Below, piece after piece: positions 16,310 through 25,346 of a stretch of DNA of 64,000 nucleotides. The translations under genes and the position numbers were made by a program. Below the pieces are notes generated by a model. The model saw only the letters and a program-made list of their open reading frames with translations, was not told the origin of the DNA and did not search any database. This DNA is from Lachnospiraceae bacterium UBA1759 (GTDB taxonomy: Bacteria; Bacillota; Clostridia; Lachnospirales; Lachnospiraceae), in the NCBI GenBank assembly GCA_002315555.1, contig DCHF01000001.1, forward strand, positions 84,336 through 148,335, read 5' to 3'. The first letter of the stretch is position 1; each line of letters opens with the position of its first letter.

Positions 16310-19300
16310 TCAGATCTTCGTCTTGATCTCGCTGTGCAGCTGCTGTAAAGACTTCACGTCGCTTGCCTTTTCAGTGTTCATCGTACGAATGCCGGCTGCT
16401 GCTGCGGAAGCTGCGGCTACGGTCGTGATGTACGGGATACGCTCGCGGATCGCTGCCTTACGGATGTAGCTGTCATCGTGAACGCTGGCCTTGCCGATCG
16501 GGGTGTTTACGATCAGGTCGATCTCACCGTTTGCGATGGAATCCAGAATGTTCGGACGTCCTTCATAGACCTTATTGACCTTTGTTGCCGGAATTCCGAG
16601 TGCCTGGATCATGTCACAGGTATGACCGGTAGCCATGATCTTGAAGCCTGCTTCATGGAAATCACGTGCCAGAAGCGCTGCTTCCGGACGATCCTTCTGA
16701 TTCACGGAGATCAGTACGGTTCCCTTTAACGGAAGCGGAGACTGAACACCTTCCTGAGACTTTAAGAAAGCTTCGCCGTAGGTCTTTGCAAGGCCCAGAA
16801 CCTCGCCGGTGGAACGCATTTCCGGTCCCAGTACCGGGTCGACTTCCGGGAACATGTTGAACGGGAATGCCGCTTCCTTGACACCGTAGTACGGAATATC
16901 CTGCTCCTTAAGAGCCGGAACCGGAGACGGACGGCCGGTCAGCGAGCCGGTAATGATCTCCGTTGCAAGCGGTACCATGCGGATGTTGCAGACCTTGGAA
17001 ACAAGCGGAACGGTACGGGATGCTCTCGGGTTTGCTTCAAGCACGAATACCTTGCCGTTTTCAATGGCGTACTGCATGTTCATCAGACCCTGAACGCCCA
17101 TTTCCTCGGCGATCTTACGGGTATATTCCTTGATGGTGGCAACATTGTCCGCGGTCAGATGTACGGACGGCAGGATGCAGGCGGAGTCACCGGAGTGAAC
17201 GCCGGCAAGCTCGATGTGCTCCATGACGGCCGGTACGAATGCGTGCTTACCGTCGCAGATGGCGTCGGATTCACACTCGGTCGCGTGATTTAAGAAACGG
17301 TCGATGAGAATCGGACGGTCGGGAGTTACACCGACAGCGGCCTTCATGTAATCGACCATGCTGTTGTCATCGTAAACGACTTCCATACCGCGGCCGCCGA
17401 GTACGTAAGACGGGCGGACCATGACCGGATAACCGATGCGGTTTGCGATCTCGATGGCTTCTTCGACGTTGACCGCCATGCCGGATTCGGGCATCGGAAT
17501 GCCGAGCTTATCCATCATTGCACGGAACTGGTCACGGTCTTCCGCAAGGTCGATGACCTCCGGAGAAGTACCGAGGATATTGACACCGTTTCTCTTTAAG
17601 TCGGCTGCCAGGTTTAACGGAGTCTGACCGCCGAACTGCGCGATGACACCGAGCGGCTTTTCCTTGTTGTAGATGGAAAGAACGTCTTCCAGGGTCAGCG
17701 GCTCAAAGTACAGCTTGTCGGAGGTGTCGTAGTCGGTGGAAACGGTCTCCGGATTACAGTTGACGATGATCGTTTCAAAACCGAGCTTCTTCAGTGCCTT
17801 TGCGGCATGTACGCAGCAGTAGTCGAATTCGATACCCTGGCCGATACGGTTGGGACCGCCGCCCAGGATCATGATCTTGTTGTTTTCGGAAGCCGTGGAC
17901 TTGTCCTCCGCGTTGTAGGTGGAGTAGTAGTACGCGCTGTCCTTGGTACCGGATACGTGTACGCCTTCCCAGGCCTCGGTAAGACCGATCTCCAGTCTCT
18001 TGTTGCGGATCTCGTCCTCGGTAACACCCAGGATCTGGCTTAAATACTTATCGGAGAAACCGTCCTTCTTTGCACGGACCAGGGCTTCCGTTTCCGGAAC
18101 CGCACCCTTGTTTGCAAGAAGGGCTTCTTCTTCCTGAACCAGCTCCAGCATGGACTGCAGGAAGTAGTGCTTGATCTTGGTGATATCGTAGATCTCTTCC
18201 ACGGTCGCGCCCTTGCGGAGTGCTTCGTAGATCAGGAAATACCGCTCGGAAGACGGCGTCTTGATGCGCTGGATAAGCTCGTCTTTTGCGAGGCTTTCAA
18301 AATTCTTGGCATGACCGAGACCGTAGCGGCCGTTCTCCAGAGAACGGATGGCCTTCTGGAAGGCTTCCTTGAAGTTCTTACCGATGGACATGACTTCACC
18401 GACGGCTCTCATCTGAGTGCCCAGCTTGTCCTCGACGTTCTTGAACTTTTCAAATGCCCAGCGGGCAAACTTGATAACGACGTAATCGCCGTCCGGAACG
18501 TACTTGTCCAGGGTGCCGTACTTACCGCATTCGATGTCCTTTAAGGTCAGACCGGAAGCGAGCATTGCGGATACCAGAGCGATCGGGAAACCGGTTGCCT
18601 TGGAAGCCAGTGCGGAAGAACGGGAGGTACGCGGGTTGATCTCGATGACGATGATGCGGCCGTCCACCGGGTTGCGTGCGAACTGGACGTTTGTACCGCC
18701 GATGACCTGGACCTTGTCAACGATCTTGTAGGCCTGACGCTGCAGCTCAGCCTGTACCTCTTCGGAAATGGTGAGCATCGGTGCCGCACAGAAGGAGTCA
18801 CCGGTATGGATGCCGAGCGGGTCGATGTTTTCAATGAAGCAGACCGTGATCATGTTGCCTTCGGCATCACGGACGACTTCCAGTTCGAGCTCTTCCCAGC
18901 CGAGAACGGATTCCTCAACGAGGACCTGACCGACAAGGCTGGCCTGAAGGCCTCTTGCGCAGACGGTCTTTAACTCGTCCTTATTATATACCAGGCCGCC
19001 GCCTGCACCGCCCATGGTGTATGCCGGACGGAGAACGACCGGATAGCCGAGCTCATCGGCGATCGCCAGTGCTTCTTCAACGGAGTAGGAGACCTCGGAG
19101 CGTGCCATCAGGATGCCGAGCTCGTCCATGGTCTTCTTGAATTCGATACGGTCTTCACCGCGCTCGATGGCATCGACCTGAACGCCGATGACCTGTACAT
19201 TGTACTTGTCAAGAATACCTGCTTTGTTTAATTCGGAACACAGATTCAAGCCGGACTGACCGCCCAGGTTCGGAAGCAGGGCATCCGGACGTTCCTTTGC

Positions 19301-19534
19301 GATGATCTGTTCCAGACGATCCACGTTCAGCGGCTCGATGTAAGTAACATCGGCGGTCTCGGGATCGGTCATGATGGTTGCCGGGTTGGAGTTTACGAGA
19401 ACGATCTCGTAACCGAGCTTCTTCAGCGCCTTGCAGGCCTGAGTGCCGGAGTAGTCGAATTCGCAGGCCTGGCCGATGATGATCGGGCCGGAACCGATGA
19501 TCAGTACCTTATTAATGTCTGTTCTCTTTGGCAT
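16310..19534 (-). CDS. carB: Carbamoyl-phosphate synthase large subunit
   Basis: Makes carbamoyl phosphate from ammonia, bicarbonate and two ATP for pyrimidines and arginine. The 1074-aa protein has the full duplicated layout. The first ATP-grasp carboxyphosphate half (residues 1-400) starts with the GSGPIIIGQACEFDYSG block. An oligomerisation domain follows. The second carbamate half is at about 550-930 (GGGPNRIGQGIEFDYCC). The MGS-like allosteric domain lies at the C terminus (about 935-1074). The small subunit gene carA is not adjacent, which is less common. The ATG follows AAAGGA and a minus-strand promoter lies about 90-115 bases upstream. Confidence 0.97.
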   Translation of the reverse strand: MPKRTDINKVLIIGSGPIIIGQACEFDYSGTQACKALKKLGYEIVLVNSNPATIMTDPETADVTYIEPLNVDRLEQIIAKERPDALLPNLGGQSGLNLCSELNKAGILDKYNVQVIGVQVDAIERGEDRIEFKKTMDELGILMARSEVSYSVEEALAIADELGYPVVLRPAYTMGGAGGGLVYNKDELKTVCARGLQASLVGQVLVEESVLGWEELELEVVRDAEGNMITVCFIENIDPLGIHTGDSFCAAPMLTISEEVQAELQRQAYKIVDKVQVIGGTNVQFARNPVDGRIIVIEINPRTSRSSALASKATGFPIALVSAMLASGLTLKDIECGKYGTLDKYVPDGDYVVIKFARWAFEKFKNVEDKLGTQMRAVGEVMSIGKNFKEAFQKAIRSLENGRYGLGHAKNFESLAKDELIQRIKTPSSERYFLIYEALRKGATVEEIYDITKIKHYFLQSMLELVQEEEALLANKGAVPETEALVRAKKDGFSDKYLSQILGVTEDEIRNKRLEIGLTEAWEGVHVSGTKDSAYYYSTYNAEDKSTASENNKIMILGGGPNRIGQGIEFDYCCVHAAKALKKLGFETIIVNCNPETVSTDYDTSDKLYFEPLTLEDVLSIYNKEKPLGVIAQFGGQTPLNLAADLKRNGVNILGTSPEVIDLAEDRDQFRAMMDKLGIPMPESGMAVNVEEAIEIANRIGYPVMVRPSYVLGGRGMEVVYDDNSMVDYMKAAVGVTPDRPILIDRFLNHATECESDAICDGKHAFVPAVMEHIELAGVHSGDSACILPSVHLTADNVATIKEYTRKIAEEMGVQGLMNMQYAIENGKVFVLEANPRASRTVPLVSKVCNIRMVPLATEIITGSLTGRPSPVPALKEQDIPYYGVKEAAFPFNMFPEVDPVLGPEMRSTGEVLGLAKTYGEAFLKSQEGVQSPLPLKGTVLISVNQKDRPEAALLARDFHEAGFKIMATGHTCDMIQALGIPATKVNKVYEGRPNILDSIANGEIDLIVNTPIGKASVHDDSYIRKAAIRERIPYITTVAAASAAAAGIRTMNTEKASDVKSLQQLHSEIKTKI

Positions 19535-19618
19535 TTTGGTATCCTTTCCTGTATATGAATGTTAACCGCGCCGGAAAGGGCGGTAAAAGTGCATCACGCG
19601 CATTCGCACATTTAGAAT

Positions 19619-19647
19619 ATTATAGTACATTCAAAAACGCATTGGAA
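19619..19647 (-). promoter_or_regulatory. Promoter for carB
   Basis: On the minus strand TTCCAA (19642-19647) and a perfect TATAAT (19619-19624) are spaced by 17 bases. The untranslated leader of about 80 bases contains a small GTGC/GCAC hairpin. No PyrR-type site was recognised. Confidence 0.6.
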
Positions 19648-19763
19648 TATCCGACGCGCGAAAAAAAGCCTGTGAAAATGACGATTTTTCGGAGCGATAT
19701 CGAAAGGCTCTCTCCAACTTGCACAGACATTTCAAAAGAGGCGGATATGGTAGAAGAATTCAA

Positions 19764-19792
19764 TTGACAAGCCGCGGGGAAAGCCGTATAAT
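19764..19792 (+). promoter_or_regulatory. Promoter of the leucine operon
   Basis: A consensus sigma-A promoter, TTGACA (19764-19769), 17-base spacer, TATAAT (19787-19792). It drives the T-box leader, with predicted transcript start near 19799. Confidence 0.9.
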
Positions 19793-19804
19793 GTCGATAA
19801 CTAT

Positions 19805-20095
19805 TCAATAGCTGAGAAGGGAAGAAAGACATTCGGGAGGTGCCCAGAGAACTGTCGGCCGGTGCGAGACAGAGACTGAAGGATGTGTATACTGGTCCCC
19901 GAGCTGCTGTGCCGAACAAAGCGATTTCATTAAGTGCAGCCGGAATCCCCCGTGAAAGGGAACGCGATTCGCGAAAGCTGATCGTACTGAGTGGCCGTAA
20001 GGCAATAAGAGTGGTACCGCGGAACCTGTTTGAAAGTAAGGCCCCGTCTCTTGACAAGGAGTGATGCTCCGTTGAGAGGCGGGGCTGTTTGTGTG
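19805..20095 (+). promoter_or_regulatory. T-box leader (leucine) controlling the leu operon
   Basis: A tRNA-sensing leader. The T-box sequence AGAGTGGTACCGCGG is at 20008-20022. It is followed by a terminator stem (GCCCCGTCTC at 20041-20050 with GAGAGGCGGGGC ending about 20085). Stem I shows the usual distal AGAGA module closed by CTGTC/GACAG (19852-19872) and a middle helix ACATTC (19830-19835)/GGATGT (19881-19886). In the loop between this and a GGGA/TCCC helix the only leucine codon is CTG (19892-19894), which I propose as the specifier. Uncharged leucyl-tRNA would favour read-through into leuD. The gene-free stretch 19535-20161 is fully used by this leader and the divergent carB promoter. 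Confidence 0.92.
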
Positions 20096-20161
20096 AGCGG
20101 GTACATCGGCGGCACAGGAACTGAAACCGCTCATAAAAAGAACAAAACTGAGGTGAAACGA

Positions 20162-20635
20162 ATGGGAAAGATCTTCAAATTTGAAAAGGACGTGGATACG
20201 GACCAGATCATCGCGTCCCAGTATCTTCTGTTTCCGACCATTGACGAGATGAAATCGCATACCTTTGAATCCCTGGATTCAACGTTTGCGGCGGCTGTAC
20301 AGCCGGGCGATTTCGTCGTGGCGGATGAGAACTTTGGCTGCGGCTCTTCCAGAGAGCAGGCTCCGAGCGTATTGAAGGCCCTCGGCGTCAAGGCGGTCAT
20401 CGCAAAGTCCTTTGCGCGTATTTTCTACAGAAACTCCATCAACATCGGCATGCCGGTCATCGTGAGCAAGGAACTGCATGACGCGGTCGCAGCCGGCGAT
20501 GACATGGAGCTGGACCTTGAAAAGGGTGAGATCACCGCAAACGGAAAGACCTATCCGTGCACGAAGCTGCCGGCCAAGATGCAGGAGATCCTGGATCAGG
20601 GCGGTCTGATCGCAAGCTTGAATAAGGAGGACTGA
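20162..20635 (+). CDS. leuD: 3-isopropylmalate dehydratase-type small subunit, copy 1
   Basis: Small (swivel) subunit of an aconitase-family hydro-lyase, 157 aa. The active-site segment GCGSSREQAP has Gln where many LeuD proteins have His. The substrate-recognition loop after DTDQIIASQYL reads YLLFP. It pairs with the large subunit starting 4 bases downstream. ATG 20162 follows GAGGTG; the frame runs open further upstream into the T-box leader, which is not coding. It is first in leuDC-leuDC-leuA-leuB, so it is probably leucine-related. A homologous reaction such as citraconate or dimethylmalate hydration cannot be excluded because two pairs are present. Confidence 0.88.
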   Translation: MGKIFKFEKDVDTDQIIASQYLLFPTIDEMKSHTFESLDSTFAAAVQPGDFVVADENFGCGSSREQAPSVLKALGVKAVIAKSFARIFYRNSINIGMPVIVSKELHDAVAAGDDMELDLEKGEITANGKTYPCTKLPAKMQEILDQGGLIASLNKED

Positions 20636-20639
20636 GATC

Positions 20640-21887
20640 ATGGGAATGACAATGGCCGAAAAGATCATCGCGTGTGCGGCTGGCGTTGAAACGACCAAGG
20701 CAGGCGATATCGAAACCGTTACTCTGGACCGTCTGATGTCCAACGACGGAACCACCCATCTTACCATCGACATGTATAACAAGCTGAAGGATCCGCACAT
20801 CGCGGACATCGCGAAGCTTGTCTGGATCGTAGATCACAATATTCCCGCGGACAGCCCGAAGACCGCCGCATCCCAGAAGAAAATGCGCGACTTCGCGAAG
20901 GCAAACGGCATCACCTTCTATGAAGGCGAGGGTGTCTGCCATCAGGTCATGATGGAGAAGCACGTCCGTCCGGGCGAGCTCATCTTCGGCGCGGATTCCC
21001 ATACCTGCGCATACGGTGCACTCGGTGCTTTCGGTACCGGCGTGGGCTGTACGGACTATCTGTATGCGATGGTGACCGGAACCTCCTGGCTTCTGGTACC
21101 GGAGACCCTGCGCTTCAACCTGACCGGAAAGCTTCCGGAGGGTGTTTACGCACGTGATCTGATCCTGACCATCATCGGCCGCATCGGTGCAAACGGCGCC
21201 AATTATAAGGCAATGGAATTTGCCGGTGAAGGCCTTCACACGCTGACCATGGCCGACCGCATCTCCATCTGCAACCTCTGCGTGGAGGCCGGCGCAAAGA
21301 CCGCGCTCATGGAAGTGGACGATGTTGCAATGACCTACCTGAACGAGCACGGTCGCAGCCCGAAGGCGATCTTCACATCCGACGACGACGCGGTATTCGC
21401 ACAGGTCTACGACATCGATCTTTCCGAGATCAGGCCCATCGTGGCAAAGCCGCACTTCGTGGACAATGTAGTGCCGGCGGAAGAATGCCTCGGTGTTCAC
21501 ATTGACGAAGCCTTCCTGGGCTCCTGCAATAACGGCCGTATTGAAGACCTGCGCGTAGGCGCGGCGGTCATCAAGGGCAGGAAAGTCGCTCCGAAGGTCC
21601 GTTTCCTCGTGGTTCCCGCAAGCCGTACCGTGTATAAGCAGGCCATGAAGGAAGGGCTTCTGGACATCTTTATGGAGGCCGGTGCCATCGTCATGAACCC
21701 GAACTGCTCCGTCTGCTGGGGCGCGTGCCAGGGTGTCATCGGCGAAGGTGAGACGCTGATCTCTACCGGTACCCGTAACTTCAAGGGCCGTGCCGGTCAC
21801 AAGGATTCCTTTGTTTACCTCGCATCCGCAGCCACGGTCACCGCATCGGCCATCGCCGGTGAGATCACCACGGCGGACCGTGTATAA
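20640..21887 (+). CDS. leuC: 3-isopropylmalate dehydratase-type large subunit, copy 1
   Basis: Large [4Fe-4S] subunit, 415 aa, paired with the preceding small subunit. The cluster cysteines are in FLGSCNNGRIEDL and in NCSVCWGACQG. The usual first motif reads S-C-T-N-G-R; here Thr is Asn. The C-terminal RNFKGRAG block is that of canonical isopropylmalate dehydratases. The enzyme isomerises 2- to 3-isopropylmalate in leucine synthesis, if assigned correctly. Start ATG 20640 is preceded by AAGGAGG within the end of the leuD gene. Next gene: a second small subunit 11 bases downstream. Confidence 0.88.
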   Translation: MGMTMAEKIIACAAGVETTKAGDIETVTLDRLMSNDGTTHLTIDMYNKLKDPHIADIAKLVWIVDHNIPADSPKTAASQKKMRDFAKANGITFYEGEGVCHQVMMEKHVRPGELIFGADSHTCAYGALGAFGTGVGCTDYLYAMVTGTSWLLVPETLRFNLTGKLPEGVYARDLILTIIGRIGANGANYKAMEFAGEGLHTLTMADRISICNLCVEAGAKTALMEVDDVAMTYLNEHGRSPKAIFTSDDDAVFAQVYDIDLSEIRPIVAKPHFVDNVVPAEECLGVHIDEAFLGSCNNGRIEDLRVGAAVIKGRKVAPKVRFLVVPASRTVYKQAMKEGLLDIFMEAGAIVMNPNCSVCWGACQGVIGEGETLISTGTRNFKGRAGHKDSFVYLASAATVTASAIAGEITTADRV

Positions 21888-21898
21888 CGGAGGGCAGT

Positions 21899-22393
21899 AT
21901 GGCACAGACATTTACCGCAAAGATCTGGGTGCTGGGCGATGATATCGACACCGATATCATCCTCCCCACCGAATACCTTGCTTTAAAGAGCGTACAGGAC
22001 ATGAAGCCGTACGCATTTTCCCCGCTCCGTCCGGAGCTTGCGGGCCTCATAAAACCCGGTGACATGATCGTGGCCGGCAAGAACTTTGGCTGCGGCTCGT
22101 CAAGAGAGCAGGCACCGGAGGTCGTCAAGGCTCTCGGCATTTCCTGCGTCGTAGCGAAGTCCTACGCACGCATTTTCTTCCGGAACGCCATCAACAACGG
22201 CCTTCTTCTCATCGAGAATGCGGACCTTTACGATGCCGTTACCGAGGGCGATACCGCGGAAGTTACCCCGGGACAGAAGATCGTTTACAACGGAAAAGAG
22301 TATGAGATCGCGTCCCTGCCGGAGAACCTTCTGGAGATCCTGGAAGCCGGCGGCCTGGTAAAGGCCATGAGAAAACGGAACGGTTTGGACTGA
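21899..22393 (+). CDS. leuD: 3-isopropylmalate dehydratase-type small subunit, copy 2
   Basis: Second swivel subunit, 164 aa, clearly diverged from copy 1 but sharing GCGSSREQAP. The specificity loop reads YLALK rather than YLLFP, so the substrate preference may differ. It overlaps nothing; CGGAGGG lies before the ATG and the partner large subunit starts 13 bases after the stop. Being inside the same T-box operon it should be induced by leucine-tRNA starvation with the rest. Confidence 0.85.
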   Translation: MAQTFTAKIWVLGDDIDTDIILPTEYLALKSVQDMKPYAFSPLRPELAGLIKPGDMIVAGKNFGCGSSREQAPEVVKALGISCVVAKSYARIFFRNAINNGLLLIENADLYDAVTEGDTAEVTPGQKIVYNGKEYEIASLPENLLEILEAGGLVKAMRKRNGLD

Positions 22394-22406
22394 CGCGGAG
22401 GAAGAT

Positions 22407-23648
22407 ATGGGACAGACAGTAATTGAAAAAATCATCGGAAACAAAGTCGGACATGCCGTAAAGCCCGGTGACATCGTCACGGTGCCGGTGGACTGGTGCA
22501 TGGTCGATGACATCATGGCTCCCTTCTGCATCAAGAAGTTTGAAGAGATGGGATTTCAGAAGGTGTGGGATCCGGACCGCGTGGTCCTGATCTATGACCA
22601 TTTCCTTCCGGCCACTCAGGTCGATGATTCCAGACATTTCCGCGAGGCCGATGCCTTTGCGGACAAATACGGGATCGAAAACATTCATCGCACCGACGGT
22701 ATCTGCCATCAGCTGATGACGGAAGCCGGCTATGTCAAGCCGGGCGATATCTCTTTCGGTACGGACAGCCACACCGTGACCTACGGCTGCGTGGGCGCCT
22801 TCGCGACCGGCATCGGTTATACCGAGATGGCCGGCATCCTCGGCACCGGCGAGCTCTGGATCAAGGTCCCGGAATCCATCCGCGTGGAGATCGACGGCAT
22901 CCTGCCGGCGAATGTGACCTCCAAGGATGTGATCCTCCGCATCATCGGCGACCTCACCGCTTCCGGCGCGACCTATCAGACGCTCGAGTTTTGCGGCAGC
23001 ACGGTCGACGCGATGAGCGTGGCCAGCCGCATGACCATGTCCAACATGGCCGTTGAAGCAGGCGCAAAGTGCGGTGTATTCGCACCGGATGAGAAGACCT
23101 GCGAATACTGCGGCATTCCTTATACGGAAAAAGAGAAAGCACTTCAGGCAGACGCCGATGCGGTCTATGCCCGCGTGCTTCACTATCAGGCGGAGGAGCT
23201 GGTGCCTGTCGTGGCGTGCCCGTCCCTCGTCGATAATATCAAGCCGGTGGCGGAAGTTGCCGGAACCAGGGTCGATCAGGTTTTCCTGGGTTCCTGCACG
23301 AACGGTCGTTTAGAGGACCTGCAGGCGGCAGCGGAGATCCTGAAGGGTCAGACCATCGCCCCGTATCTGAAGATGATCGTGACTCCCGCAAGCCGCAAGG
23401 TCTACAGAGCGGCCCTGGCGGACGGCACGCTGGAGATCCTGGCGGACGCCGGCTGTGTCATCACGACACCGGGCTGCGGTCTCTGCTGCGGACGCGGCGG
23501 AGGTATCCTTTCCGACAATGAAGTCGTTGTTGCGACGAACAACCGTAATTTCCTGGGGCGCATGGGCACCAGCAAAGTAAAGATCTATCTGGCATCCCCG
23601 AAGACCGCTGCGATGACGGCGCTTACGGGTGTGATCACAGAAGCATAA
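22407..23648 (+). CDS. leuC: 3-isopropylmalate dehydratase-type large subunit, copy 2
   Basis: Large [4Fe-4S] subunit, 413 aa, with cysteines in FLGSCTNGRLEDL and PGCGLCCGRGGG. The C-terminal ATNNRNFLGRMG block and the CCGRGGGIL segment resemble dimethylmalate/homoaconitate-type relatives more than copy 1 does, in my reading. Which pair carries the leucine reaction is undecided. The ribosome site GCGGAGGAAG lies between this gene and its small subunit. Confidence 0.85.
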   Translation: MGQTVIEKIIGNKVGHAVKPGDIVTVPVDWCMVDDIMAPFCIKKFEEMGFQKVWDPDRVVLIYDHFLPATQVDDSRHFREADAFADKYGIENIHRTDGICHQLMTEAGYVKPGDISFGTDSHTVTYGCVGAFATGIGYTEMAGILGTGELWIKVPESIRVEIDGILPANVTSKDVILRIIGDLTASGATYQTLEFCGSTVDAMSVASRMTMSNMAVEAGAKCGVFAPDEKTCEYCGIPYTEKEKALQADADAVYARVLHYQAEELVPVVACPSLVDNIKPVAEVAGTRVDQVFLGSCTNGRLEDLQAAAEILKGQTIAPYLKMIVTPASRKVYRAALADGTLEILADAGCVITTPGCGLCCGRGGGILSDNEVVVATNNRNFLGRMGTSKVKIYLASPKTAAMTALTGVITEA

Positions 23649-23663
23649 GAGGAGTACTACATT

Positions 23664-25331
23664 ATGATGGATGCAAGCAAATACAGAATCGGCTATTTTA
23701 CACCGCCGGTAGAAGAGGGCCATGTTTACAGATGGCCGCAGAAGGACCACATCGAAGTCCCGCCCACATTCTGCAGCGTGGACCTGCGTGACGGCAACCA
23801 GAGCCTGATCGTTCCGATGAGCCTCGAGGAAAAGCTCGAATTCTTCAAGCTCCTCGTTGAAGTCGGCTTCAAGGAGATCGAGGTCGGTTTCCCGGCCGCT
23901 TCCGAGACCGAATACGAATTCCTTCGTACCCTGATCGATAACAACATGATCCCGGACGATGTCACCGTACAGGTCCTGACCCAGTGCCGCGACCACATCA
24001 TCCGTAAGACCTTCGAGGCCGTAAAGGGCGCACCGAGAGCCGTTATCCACTTTTACAATTCCACTTCCAAGGCCCAGCGCGAGCAGGTCTTCAAAAAGAG
24101 TAAGGAAGAGATCAAGAAGATCGCGGTAGACGGCGCAAAGCTCGTCAAGCAGCTGTCTGAGGAATATGAAGGCAACTTCCTGTTTGAGTACAGCCCGGAA
24201 TCCTTCACCGGAACCGAGCCGGAATATGCCGTGGAAGTCTGCAACGCCGTTCTGGACGTCATGCAGCCCACCAAGGAACGTCCGATGATCCTGAACCTTC
24301 CGGTCACCGTTGAAATGAGCATGCCGCATGTGTATGCGAACCAGATCGAATGGTGCTCCGATAACTTCAAGTACCGTGACGGCGTCATCATTTCCAGCCA
24401 TCCGCACAACGACCGCGGAACCGGTGTTGCCTGCGCGGAGCTGGCATGCCTGGCCGGCGCGGACCGCATCGAGTGCTGCCTGTTCGGCAACGGTGAGCGT
24501 ACCGGTAACGTGGACGCCATCACACTGGCAATGAACATGTACTCGCACGGCGTGGATCCGAAGCTGGATTTCTCCAACATGCCGCATATCTGCGAAGTGT
24601 ACGAGCGCTGCACACGCATGCATGTATACGAGCGTACCCCGTACGCCGGCGCGCTGGTCTTTGCCGCATTCTCCGGCTCTCACCAGGATGCCATCGCAAA
24701 GGGCATGACCTACTATCGCCAGAACGAGCAGCATGAGTGGAACTGCCCGTACATTCCGATCGACCCGACAGATATCAGCCGTACCTACGATGCCGATGTT
24801 ATCCGCATCAATTCCCAGTCCGGCAAGGGCGGCATCGGCTTCCTCTTAGAGCAGAACTTCGGCTACAACCCGCCGCCTAAGATGCGTGAGGCATTAAGCT
24901 ATGCCGTAAAGAGCGTTTCCGACCACGCACATAAGGAACTGTCCGTTATGGAAGTGCTGGAGGTCTTTGAAAAGACCTATCTGAACGTCGAGGCACCGAT
25001 CAAGGTCGAGGATGCGCACTTTGTTCAGAAGGACGGCATCATGTCCATGGTCACCTTCACGGAGAACGGCATGATCAAGAATGCGGCGTCTCACGGCAAC
25101 GGCCGTCTGGATGCGGTCGCGAATGCGATCCGCGAGGAGACCGGGCTCAAGTTCAGGCTGGATCACTACAGCGAACACTCCCTGGATCAGAAGGGCACCG
25201 GCTCCGTGGCCTGCAGCTACGTCGGTCTTGTCTGGGAGGATAAGTCCGTGACCTGGGGTGCGGGTACCGACACCGATATCATCAATGCCGGCATCAAGGC
25301 ACTGGTCAGCGCAATCAATAACAAAAAGTAA
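23664..25331 (+). CDS. leuA: 2-isopropylmalate synthase (long LeuA2 type)
   Basis: Joins acetyl-CoA and 2-oxoisovalerate, the first committed step of leucine synthesis. The 555-aa protein has the DRE-TIM metallolyase barrel (DLRDGNQSL near residue 37; SSHPHNDRGTGVA with metal-binding histidines near 245; the G-NGERTGN signature near 278). The C-terminal LeuA dimer domain (about 425-550), which normally binds leucine, includes GSGSVACSY-like features as GTGSVACSYVGL. Its length and start are of the fungal/actinobacterial-like LeuA2 group. Two consecutive ATG codons open the gene after AAGAGGAG; I use the first. It lies between the dehydratase pairs and leuB. Confidence 0.95.
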   Translation: MMDASKYRIGYFTPPVEEGHVYRWPQKDHIEVPPTFCSVDLRDGNQSLIVPMSLEEKLEFFKLLVEVGFKEIEVGFPAASETEYEFLRTLIDNNMIPDDVTVQVLTQCRDHIIRKTFEAVKGAPRAVIHFYNSTSKAQREQVFKKSKEEIKKIAVDGAKLVKQLSEEYEGNFLFEYSPESFTGTEPEYAVEVCNAVLDVMQPTKERPMILNLPVTVEMSMPHVYANQIEWCSDNFKYRDGVIISSHPHNDRGTGVACAELACLAGADRIECCLFGNGERTGNVDAITLAMNMYSHGVDPKLDFSNMPHICEVYERCTRMHVYERTPYAGALVFAAFSGSHQDAIAKGMTYYRQNEQHEWNCPYIPIDPTDISRTYDADVIRINSQSGKGGIGFLLEQNFGYNPPPKMREALSYAVKSVSDHAHKELSVMEVLEVFEKTYLNVEAPIKVEDAHFVQKDGIMSMVTFTENGMIKNAASHGNGRLDAVANAIREETGLKFRLDHYSEHSLDQKGTGSVACSYVGLVWEDKSVTWGAGTDTDIINAGIKALVSAINNKK

Positions 25332-25346
25332 TACAGGAGATCGATT

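Noticed and set aside
19805..20161. A coding extension of the first leuD gene upstream to 20030
   Set aside because: That frame runs through the T-box and terminator. ATG 20162 has its own ribosome site and gives the family's normal N terminus.
20532..24734. Long minus-strand ORFs (459 and 474 codons) antisense to the leu genes
   Set aside because: They are antisense mirrors of leuC, leuD and leuA caused by codon bias, with no ribosome sites or recognisable domains.
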